In this document: positions 49,521 through 55,709 of the stretch, in pieces
Layout of the letters: every line of letters starts with the position of its first letter
Position numbering within the stretch: position 1 is the stretch's first letter
From: Aromatoleum diolicum
GTDB lineage: Bacteria; Pseudomonadota; Gammaproteobacteria; Burkholderiales; Rhodocyclaceae
Length of the DNA stretch: 55,709 bases
Reading direction: 5' to 3'
Assembly (NCBI RefSeq): GCF_012910955.1
Contig: NZ_WTVQ01000033.1
Location: 1-55,709 of the forward strand
Notes under the pieces: generated by a model
Seen by the model: only the letters and a program-made list of their open reading frames with translations
What the model was told of the DNA's origin: nothing
Databases searched by the model: none
Program-made: the position numbers and the translations under genes

Positions 49521-50414
49521 ATGGATCTCAACGAAGCCGCAGTGTTCGTCAAGGTCGTGCAGGCCGGGAGCTTCAGCGCGGCGGCCCGCCTGCTGGGTTT
49601 GCCGACCTCCACGGTGAGCACCCGTGTTGCGCGGTTGGAGAAACGGCTGGGCGTGATGCTGCTGCAGCGAACGACGCGCCGCCTGCACCTGACCGATGCC
49701 GGTGCGCTGTATTACGAGCACGCCGCAACCGGACTCGGTCACTTGCTCGACGCGGAGGCAGCGGTGACGGAGTCGGCCGGCGAACCCAAGGGATTGCTGC
49801 GGGTGACGGCGCCGGCGGACATTGGCGGCTACATCCTGGCCGAGATCGTCAGGCAGCTGCGCCACCATTGCCCCAAGGTCAGCGTGGACCTGGTGCTGAT
49901 GAACCAGTACGTTGATCTCGTCGCCGAAGGTATCGATGTCGCCATTCGCACCGGCCATCTCAAGGACTCGACGCTGATCGCCAGGAACGCCGGCATCGCG
50001 CGTTGGGCTACCTTTGCGAGTCCCGGTTACCTGAAATCGGCCCCGCCGCTGGACGCCCCGCAGGGCCTGCGCCATCACTGCTGCCTGCAGTTCACGCCGC
50101 TCGGCAAGGAGGCGTGGACGCTTGCGAACGACAGCGGCAGCGTCACGGTCCCGATGTGCGGGCAGGTGCTGGTCAACGACGTGCGGGTGATTCGCACGAT
50201 GGCGATCGCGGGCGAAGGGGTCGCGCTGTTGCCGCGCTATCTGTGCCGTCTGGAGTGTGACGAAGGCCGGCTGGTGCGCGTGCTTCCCGAATGGCACGGA
50301 AAGACCGACCCGATCCACATCGTCTATCCGCGTCAGCGCTTCGTCCCGCCCAAGTTGCGGGTGTTTGTCGATCTGGCCGCCGAGGAATTGCGGAAATGGC
50401 TGGAGACGCCGTAA
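49521..50414 (+). CDS. LysR-family transcriptional regulator
   Basis: 297 aa. The winged HTH (AVFVKVVQAGSFSAAARLLGLPTSTVSTRVARLEKRLGVMLLQRTTRRLHLTDAG, in part: SFSAAARLLGLPTSTVSTRV) and effector domain (EPKGLLRVTAPADIGGYILAEIV onward) are complete. It is divergent from the pirin-ycaC operon, which it most likely controls. A hairpin follows 4 nt after the stop. Confidence 0.94.
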   Translation: MDLNEAAVFVKVVQAGSFSAAARLLGLPTSTVSTRVARLEKRLGVMLLQRTTRRLHLTDAGALYYEHAATGLGHLLDAEAAVTESAGEPKGLLRVTAPADIGGYILAEIVRQLRHHCPKVSVDLVLMNQYVDLVAEGIDVAIRTGHLKDSTLIARNAGIARWATFASPGYLKSAPPLDAPQGLRHHCCLQFTPLGKEAWTLANDSGSVTVPMCGQVLVNDVRVIRTMAIAGEGVALLPRYLCRLECDEGRLVRVLPEWHGKTDPIHIVYPRQRFVPPKLRVFVDLAAEELRKWLETP

Positions 50415-50417
50415 CGG

Positions 50418-50438
50418 GCATGGTTTCCCGGGCCATGC
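50418..50438 (+). terminator. Hairpin after the LysR gene
   Basis: GCATGG and CCATGC arms with a 9-nt loop lie directly after the lysR stop, between it and the convergent CaiB gene. The stem is modest and has no U-run. Confidence 0.4.
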
Positions 50439-50484
50439 GGGAGCGTCGAACTCGTACCCCGCAGTGCGACCTTATGCCGGCGGC

Positions 50485-51741
50485 TCAGCCGGAAGCTCGC
50501 GCTCGTCGTTCCTCGCGCCGCCGCAGCATCTCGGCCTTGTCGGCGGCGAGGCCTTCGCGGATGAGGGCGTCGACGTCGCCCTTGGCATAGCCCAGTTCAC
50601 CGAGAATCTCGTGCGTGTGCTCGCCCTGCATGGGCGGATGGCGCCTGACCTCGCACGGGGTGCCATAAAAGCGGATGGGGACGCCGGTGACGTCGAGCCG
50701 GCCCAGTTCGGGGTGCTCGACGGGGACGATCATTCGGTTGTGCAGGATCTGCGGATCTTTCACGACGTCCTCGACTTCATTGATCGGGGCGGTGAGCACG
50801 TCGGCGGCGACGAGTTTGTCGACGAGTTCGTCGCGGTCGTACCGGCGGGTGCGTTCGGCCATCACGCGGTCGAGTTCGTCCTCGTTGGCGAGGCGCGCGT
50901 GGATGTCGTGGAAGCGCGGGTCGGTGTCCCAGTCGGCGTCGAGGGCGCGGCAGACCTTGGCGAAGAATTTTTCGCCCGGCGTGGTGATGACGACGTGCTT
51001 GCCGTCGCGGGTCGGGTAGACGCCCGAGGGGGCGAAATACAGGCTGCGGTTGCCGGTGCGCTTTGGGCGGTCGCCGGTGGTGAGCCAGGTGCCGATGGAA
51101 CTGGCCTGGGCGTGCATCAGCGTGTCGAGCAGCGAGACTTCGATGCGCTGGCCTTTGCCGGTGAGATCGCGTGCGCGCAGAGCGGCGAGAGCGGCGTTGC
51201 TGACGAGGAGCGAGGTCATGACATCGACGGCGGGGAAGCCGGTGCGTACCGGCTCGCCGTCCGGGGCGCCGTTGAGCGTGAGCACGCCGGTATAGCCCTG
51301 GGCGAGGAAGTCGATGCCGGGCCGGCCGGCATAGGGGCCGTCGGGCCCGAAGGCGGTGACGCGAATCCAGATGATGTCGGGCCGGTGCTTCAGGACCTGT
51401 TCGTAGTCGAGCCCGAGCTTCGACAGGGCGGGCTCGCGGATGTTGGTGACGAGGATGTCGGCGGTGGCGGCGAGGCGGGCGAAGATGGCCTGCGCTTCCT
51501 CGCGCTGCAGGTCGAGCACGATGTCGCGCTTGCTGCGGTTGAGGCTCAGATACGGTCCGCGCTCGTCGCCGCGCTTGGGGCCGAGGTGGCGGCTTTCATC
51601 GCCGTAGTGCGATTCGATCTTGATGACGTCGGCGCCGAGGTCGCCGAGCAGCGTGGCGGCGTAGGGACCGGCGAGCATGGTCGAGAGATCGAGGACGCGG
51701 AGGCCGGCGAGCGGGCCGGCGGTGAGGTCGGTGGTGGTCAT
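50485..51741 (-). CDS. CaiB/BaiF-family CoA-transferase
   Basis: 418 aa class III CoA-transferase: LAGLRVLDLSTMLAGPYAATLLGDLGADVIKIESHYGDESR, LNRSKRDIVLDLQREEAQAIF and VTAFGPDGPYAGRPGID. The catalytic Asp appears conserved in GFPAVDVMTSLLVSNAALAAL. The C-terminus (RREERRARASG) is basic. It follows the molybdenum hydroxylase large-subunit gene by 28 bp as the last gene of that operon. That suggests the hydroxylase acts on, or yields, an acid that is converted to a CoA thioester. Confidence 0.92.
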   Translation of the reverse strand: MTTTDLTAGPLAGLRVLDLSTMLAGPYAATLLGDLGADVIKIESHYGDESRHLGPKRGDERGPYLSLNRSKRDIVLDLQREEAQAIFARLAATADILVTNIREPALSKLGLDYEQVLKHRPDIIWIRVTAFGPDGPYAGRPGIDFLAQGYTGVLTLNGAPDGEPVRTGFPAVDVMTSLLVSNAALAALRARDLTGKGQRIEVSLLDTLMHAQASSIGTWLTTGDRPKRTGNRSLYFAPSGVYPTRDGKHVVITTPGEKFFAKVCRALDADWDTDPRFHDIHARLANEDELDRVMAERTRRYDRDELVDKLVAADVLTAPINEVEDVVKDPQILHNRMIVPVEHPELGRLDVTGVPIRFYGTPCEVRRHPPMQGEHTHEILGELGYAKGDVDALIREGLAADKAEMLRRREERRARASG

Positions 51742-51769
51742 GGGCGAGAGTTGAAGTCAGGTGAGGATG

Positions 51770-54193
51770 TCAGGCGCACGGGCCGTGCAGGACTTTCCAC
51801 AGCCGGTGCGGTGACGCGGGGGTTTCGAGGATTTCGCGGCCGAGCGGTGAGAGCGCGTCGTTGATCGCGCACAGCAGCGCGGCCGGGGTGGTGTGGATGG
51901 CGCCTTCGCCGCAGCCCTTGGCGCCGAGCGGTGCGACTGGCGAGGGCGTGACGAGGTGGTCCTTGGTCGTCATCGGCACTTCGTGGATCGTCGGCACGAG
52001 GTAGTCGACGAAGGTCGATACGAGCGGCTGGCACTGCGCGTCGTAGACGTATTCCTCGTACAGCGCCGCGCCAACGCCCTGTGCGACGCCGCCCTGGAGC
52101 TGGCCTTCCACGGACGCCGGATTGAGGCGCGTGCCGCAGTCGTCGACGATGAAGTACGCGGGGATCGTGACCTGGCCGGTGTCGCGGTCGATCTCGACCT
52201 GCACGACGTGGGTCGCGTTGGCCGCGGTGAGGTAGCTGCGGCAGCGGCCCTGGTCGTCGGGCAGGTTGCGGTTCGGTGCGGTCCACACGTAGGTGGCTTC
52301 GGGACAGGGTTCGACGCCCGGCGGCAGCAGGTCGCTGCGGGCGAGCATGACGCCGGCGACCTCCGCGACCGACATGCCGTGCTCCGGCGCGTGCTTCAGT
52401 TGCAGGCGTCCGTCGATGAGTTCGACCTGTTCCGGTTCGGCGTGCATCAGGTGCGCGACGACACGCGAGAAGGTCTGTCTGAGCTTGTCGCAGGCGCCGA
52501 GGATGGCGCCGCTCACCGCGACGCCGAGCCGGCTGCCACCCTGGCCGAAGTGCGGCATCGCGACGTCCGTCGAGGCGGTCGCGACCCTGACGCTGTTCAT
52601 GTCGACGCCGAGGTAGTCGGCGACGACCTGCGCGGCGACGGTGAACTGGCCCTGGCCCTGCAGGTTGAAGCCGACCGCAACGGTGACGTTGCCGAGAATG
52701 TCCACGGCGACCTTGACGCCTTCGGGTACCCCGACGCCGGGCACGCCGACCGTGGCGTAGGCGTTCCAGTCGAAGACGCCGGGCTCGACGGTGCTGACGA
52801 CGCCGATGCCGACCAGCCGGCCCTCGGCGCGGGCCTTCGCCTGTGCTTTGCGCAGGGCCTGGTAGTCGGCCATTTCCAGCACGCGGTCGTGCACGGCCGC
52901 GTAGTTGCCGCTGTCGTATTCGTTGCCGCTGGGCACGGTGTAGGGGAACTGCTCGGGCCGGATGTAGTTGCGGCGGCGCAGCTCGGCCGGATCGACGGCG
53001 AGTTCGCGCGCGGCGATGTCCATCAGCGATTCGAGCACGAGGTTGTGCGGCGGGGGCCCGTAGCCGCGGTAGGGGTAGGTCGGCGCGCGGTTGGTCGCGA
53101 CCAGCGTCATGTCGTAGAACGCGGCCTCGATGCGGTAGTTGCCGGTGAAGGCGGCGAGCGGCTTGGCGGCCGAGATCGTGCCGTAGCCTTCGGCGCCGGC
53201 GCCCTGATCGTCGACGAGGCGCACGCGGAAGCCGGTGACCGTGCCGTCGGCCTTCACGGCGAGCGCGGCCTCGTAGTAGCGGTCCCACGACTGCCCGCCG
53301 CCGGCGAGCAGGTATTCGATGCGGTCTTCGATGTACTTCACCGGACGGCCGTTGGTCTTGCGCGACAGCAGCGCGGCGATGTCGGTGCCGCGCGGGCCGC
53401 CCTTGCCGCCGAAACCGCCACCCTGCGCGTGGCTGATGACCTTGACCTTGTTGGCCGGCAGCTTCAGCGAGGCGGCGCGGCCGAGCGCCATGAAGCGCGG
53501 CGTCTGGTAGGCGCCGCGGCAGGTGAGGCTGTTGTCGGCGAGGTCCCACTGGCAGATGCAGCCGAAGGTCTCGGTGGGGTTGGCGCCGACGCGGTTCCAG
53601 CGGAATTTGCGGCTCACGACGCGATCGGCCTCGGCGAACACGCGGTCGATGTCGCCCCAGGTGTAGCTGCGGCTCTGGATGACGTTGGTGCCGCGGTCCT
53701 CGAAGACGAGCGGCGCGCCGGGCGCCATGGCTTCGTCGGGATTGGCGACGGGGGGGAGCAGCTCGTATTCGACCTGCACGAGTTCGAGCGCGTCTTCGGC
53801 GATGTAGCGGCTTGCCGCGGCCACGGCGACGACGGGCTCGCCGACGAAGCGCACCTTGCCGACTGCCATGCAATAGTTGCCCCAGCCTTCTGGCGCGGTG
53901 ATGCCGGGCGCGCACCAGCGGGCGACGTCGTCGCCGGTGAGCACGGCCTCGACGCCTTCGAGCGACAGTGCAGCGGTGGTGTCGATCGAGACGATGCGGG
54001 CGTGCGGGTGCGGGCTGCGCAGGATGGCACAGTGGAGCATGCCGGGCAGCGACAGGTTGTCGATGAATTCGACGGTGCCGGACACCAGCGCCGGGTCTTC
54101 GATGCGCTTGACCGCCTTGCCGACGAAACGCGGCGCGGTGGTCGGCAGTTGGTCGGGACGGGTGGGGATTTCGATCGCCATGAGGGGTCGCAT
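51770..54193 (-). CDS. Molybdenum hydroxylase large (molybdopterin-binding) subunit
   Basis: 807 aa of the xanthine dehydrogenase superfamily. It hydroxylates a C-H bond with water-derived oxygen at a Mo centre. Signatures are VGKAVKRIEDPALVSGTVEFIDNL at the N-terminus, AQGGGFGGKGG, NRAPTYPYRGYGPPPHNLVLE, and GAKGCGEGAIHTTPAALLCAINDAL with the catalytic Glu. The active-site loop reads YRGYG; CO dehydrogenases have a Cys-containing AYRCSFR loop, so this is a hydroxylase for an organic substrate. It lies between the 2Fe-2S subunit and a CaiB gene in one operon. AAGGCG precedes the ATG at 54193. XdhC at 4701 is the likely maturase. Confidence 0.94.
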   Translation of the reverse strand: MRPLMAIEIPTRPDQLPTTAPRFVGKAVKRIEDPALVSGTVEFIDNLSLPGMLHCAILRSPHPHARIVSIDTTAALSLEGVEAVLTGDDVARWCAPGITAPEGWGNYCMAVGKVRFVGEPVVAVAAASRYIAEDALELVQVEYELLPPVANPDEAMAPGAPLVFEDRGTNVIQSRSYTWGDIDRVFAEADRVVSRKFRWNRVGANPTETFGCICQWDLADNSLTCRGAYQTPRFMALGRAASLKLPANKVKVISHAQGGGFGGKGGPRGTDIAALLSRKTNGRPVKYIEDRIEYLLAGGGQSWDRYYEAALAVKADGTVTGFRVRLVDDQGAGAEGYGTISAAKPLAAFTGNYRIEAAFYDMTLVATNRAPTYPYRGYGPPPHNLVLESLMDIAARELAVDPAELRRRNYIRPEQFPYTVPSGNEYDSGNYAAVHDRVLEMADYQALRKAQAKARAEGRLVGIGVVSTVEPGVFDWNAYATVGVPGVGVPEGVKVAVDILGNVTVAVGFNLQGQGQFTVAAQVVADYLGVDMNSVRVATASTDVAMPHFGQGGSRLGVAVSGAILGACDKLRQTFSRVVAHLMHAEPEQVELIDGRLQLKHAPEHGMSVAEVAGVMLARSDLLPPGVEPCPEATYVWTAPNRNLPDDQGRCRSYLTAANATHVVQVEIDRDTGQVTIPAYFIVDDCGTRLNPASVEGQLQGGVAQGVGAALYEEYVYDAQCQPLVSTFVDYLVPTIHEVPMTTKDHLVTPSPVAPLGAKGCGEGAIHTTPAALLCAINDALSPLGREILETPASPHRLWKVLHGPCA

Positions 54194-54217
54194 TGGGTCG
54201 CCTTGGTTGTCCGTGGG

Positions 54218-54712
54218 TCAGGCGTCCTGCGCGGTGCGCAGCCGGCTCGCGGCGAGGCGCACCGAGTCGAGGATGCCTTGGTAGCCGGTGCAGCGGCACA
54301 GGTTGCCGCCGAGGGCTTCCTTGATTTCGTCGTCGCTCGGCGAGGGGTTTTCGTTGAGCAGTTCCAGCGTCGTCATCATGAAGCCGGGCGTGCAGAAGCC
54401 GCATTGCAGGCCGTGGGCGTCGACGAATGATTGCTGGATCGGGTGCAGATGGCCCGTTTCGCGGTTGCGCAGGCCTTCGACAGTGGTGATGCTGGCGCCG
54501 TCGGCCTGCACCGCGAGGGTGAGGCAGGAGCGCGCGGAGCGGCCGTCGATGAGGATCGTGCAGGCGCCGCAGATGCCGTGCTCGCAGCCGACGTGCGTGC
54601 CGCCGAGATGCAGTTCGTGGCGCAGGAAGTCGGCCAGCGTGAGGCGCGCTTCGACCTCGCGCACGTAGGGCGTGCCATTGACGGTCACGCGGATCTGTTG
54701 CTTCGTCGTCAT
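54218..54712 (-). CDS. Molybdenum hydroxylase small subunit (two [2Fe-2S] clusters)
   Basis: 164 aa. The plant-type ferredoxin cluster is bound by Cys43, Cys48, Cys51 and Cys63 (GCEHGICGACTI). The second cluster is bound by Cys104, Cys107, Cys139 and Cys141 (LQCGFCTPGF, NLCRCTGYQGI). It carries electrons from the Mo centre to FAD. It is 34 bp downstream of the FAD subunit gene and 24 bp upstream of the large subunit gene, in the usual medium-small-large order. Confidence 0.97.
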   Translation of the reverse strand: MTTKQQIRVTVNGTPYVREVEARLTLADFLRHELHLGGTHVGCEHGICGACTILIDGRSARSCLTLAVQADGASITTVEGLRNRETGHLHPIQQSFVDAHGLQCGFCTPGFMMTTLELLNENPSPSDDEIKEALGGNLCRCTGYQGILDSVRLAASRLRTAQDA

Positions 54713-54746
54713 CGGGGGCCTCGCGGTTCGGGTTGGGTGGGCGGTG

Positions 54747-55622
54747 TCAGCGGGCGCGCGCGGCGGCGTCGACCAGCGTGCGTTCGACGAGGACGCCGAC
54801 GAGGTGGCGGCGGTAGTCGGCCGAGGCGTGGATGCAGCTCATCGGCTCGGCGAGCGAGGCGGCGGCGATTGCGCCGACGCGGGCGAAGGTCGCCGCGTCG
54901 GGGCGCTGGTCGATCACCGCGTCTTCAGCGGCGCCAAGGCGAACGGCCGTCGCGTCCACGCCGAAGGCGGCGATGCGGGCGTCCGCGCACACGCCGCCCG
55001 ACAGGCGCAGCGTCACCGCGACGCCCGCTAGGGCGAGGTCGCCGTTGCGCCGCGACAGCTCGCGGATCGCCCAGCCCGTGCCGGCAGGCAGCACCGGCAT
55101 GCGCACTTCGGTCAGGATTTCGCCCGCTTCGAGGGCGGTGGTCATGTAGGTGACGAAGAACTCGTCGGCGGGGATGAGGCGTTCGCCGTCGGGGCCCACC
55201 GCGCGCATCTGCATGTCCAGCACGAGCGCGACCGCGGGGTATTCCGAGGCGGGATCGGCATGCGCGAAGGAGCCGCCGACCGAGCCGCGGTTGCGGATCT
55301 GGCGGTGGCCGACGAGCTGCGTGGCGGCGTGGAACAGCGGCTGGCGTTCGCGGACGAGCGCCGATTCCTCGGCCGCGCGCTTGGTCGCCATCGCGCCGAT
55401 GGCGATCGTGCCGTCTGCTTCGGTGATGTGGTCGAGGCCCGCGACGCGGCGCAGGTCGACCAGCGCATCGGGGCGCGCGACGCGCATCGCCAGCATCGGC
55501 ATCAGGCTCTGTCCGCCGGCCAGGATCTTGGCGTCGCAGCCTTCGCCGTCGAGCTTCGCCAGGAGGGCCACGGCCTCGGGCAGCGTCTGCGGCGCGTAAT
55601 AGTCGAACGATGCCGGTTTCAT
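54747..55622 (-). CDS. Molybdenum hydroxylase medium (FAD-binding) subunit
   Basis: 291 aa of the CoxM/XdhB type. The FAD pyrophosphate-binding stretch KILAGGQSLMPMLAMRVARPDALVDL (34-59) and IRNRGSVGGSFAHADPASEYPA (about 110-131) are present, followed by the CO-dehydrogenase-flavoprotein C-terminal domain. It is the first gene of the four-gene operon. Upstream, to the window end, 87 bp contain a weak inverted repeat but no gene. Confidence 0.95.
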   Translation of the reverse strand: MKPASFDYYAPQTLPEAVALLAKLDGEGCDAKILAGGQSLMPMLAMRVARPDALVDLRRVAGLDHITEADGTIAIGAMATKRAAEESALVRERQPLFHAATQLVGHRQIRNRGSVGGSFAHADPASEYPAVALVLDMQMRAVGPDGERLIPADEFFVTYMTTALEAGEILTEVRMPVLPAGTGWAIRELSRRNGDLALAGVAVTLRLSGGVCADARIAAFGVDATAVRLGAAEDAVIDQRPDAATFARVGAIAAASLAEPMSCIHASADYRRHLVGVLVERTLVDAAARAR

Positions 55623-55682
55623 TGCAGGTTCCTGTTCGTCGGGGGTGTCCGTATGCGACCGAATCTATGCCTGGCGCGCGAT

Positions 55683-55707
55683 ACCCGCATCACCAATACG
55701 GGTTATC
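55683..55707. promoter_or_regulatory. Possible dyad upstream of the molybdenum hydroxylase operon
   Basis: ACCCG and CGGGT with flanking A/T symmetry lie 62-85 nt before the operon start, where a regulator might bind. The window ends here, so the context is incomplete. Confidence 0.25.
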
Positions 55708-55709
55708 GG

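Noticed and set aside
51738-54430. Very long frames on both strands over the molybdenum hydroxylase large subunit
   Set aside because: Compositionally shadow frames; the 807-aa minus-strand frame has all xanthine dehydrogenase motifs.
28476-54728. Identical 17-nt block GCGAGGCCCCCGATGAC at the starts of the flavin reductase (28488) and the 2Fe-2S subunit (54712, minus)
   Set aside because: It covers only a ribosome site, spacer and the first codons (ATGAC); likely chance in high-GC DNA.
51770-55622. Aerobic CO dehydrogenase (CoxMSL), suggested by the CoxG and XdhC homologues
   Set aside because: The large subunit has YRGYG where CoxL has a Cys-containing AYRCSFR loop, so CO oxidation is unlikely.
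1-55709. Mobile elements, CRISPR arrays, tRNA or rRNA genes
   Set aside because: I saw no transposase or integrase, no regularly spaced repeats, and no tRNA- or rRNA-like sequence.

Overview
This is a high-GC, densely coded stretch of a proteobacterial chromosome, probably from a betaproteobacterium of the Azoarcus/Thauera/Burkholderiales kind. That placement is inferred from the catabolic families, the YcaC/pirin/LysR block and the rnk gene; no rRNA or marker gene is present to fix it. I see no tRNA, rRNA, insertion sequence, CRISPR array or origin. Nearly all 53 genes called encode peripheral catabolism of a carboxylic, probably alicyclic, compound through CoA thioesters, together with the complete synthesis of the deazaflavin cofactor F420.

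Layout. (1) 38-3361, minus strand: Old Yellow Enzyme, SnoaL-fold protein and two SDRs, next to an AraC regulator (3457-4458). (2) 4701-5894: XdhC-type molybdoenzyme maturation factor. (3) 5941-12049, minus strand: a compact operon npdG-cofE-cofD-cofC-cofGH-coxG that makes and reduces F420. Divergent from it, 12263-16454: a paired acyl-CoA dehydrogenase, an LLM-class (candidate F420) oxidoreductase and a crotonase. (4) 16462-21115, minus strand: amidohydrolase, CaiB-type CoA-transferase, acyl-CoA synthetase and a small unknown protein. Divergent, 21471-25046: another CaiB protein, a nitronate-monooxygenase-like flavoprotein, a small unknown protein and a lone EtfB. (5) 25595-28233, minus strand: LuxR regulator and aldehyde dehydrogenase. 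Divergent, 28488-34613: flavin reductase-MarR fusion, SDR, the three enzymes of the lower meta-cleavage pathway and an MFS transporter. (6) 34813-46297: two CaiB proteins, BadI/MenB-like crotonase, cysteine-less thiolase-fold protein with a DUF35 partner, enoyl-CoA hydratase, amidohydrolase-2, EthD-like protein, MFS transporter, Ddn-like deazaflavin oxidoreductase and a BaiCD/FadH-like enoate reductase. (7) 46371-50414: LysR, rnk, and a ycaC-pirin operon with its own LysR. (8) 50485-55622, minus strand: a three-subunit molybdenum hydroxylase and a fifth CaiB protein.

Working model (inference). A cyclic acid is imported, activated to a CoA thioester, and modified by acyl-CoA dehydrogenases, enoate reductases, SDRs and one or two F420-dependent enzymes. 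A BadI-like crotonase then opens the ring, and a thiolase-fold/DUF35 complex cleaves a carbon-carbon bond. A separate aromatic or dienol branch ends in pyruvate and acetyl-CoA through the meta-cleavage enzymes. Electrons leave through ETF and F420. A shared dyad, consensus GTCC-N4-GGA(C/T), lies 63-70 nt before three operons and also before the aldehyde dehydrogenase gene, which suggests one regulator joins the scattered operons. The substrate cannot be named from sequence alone.
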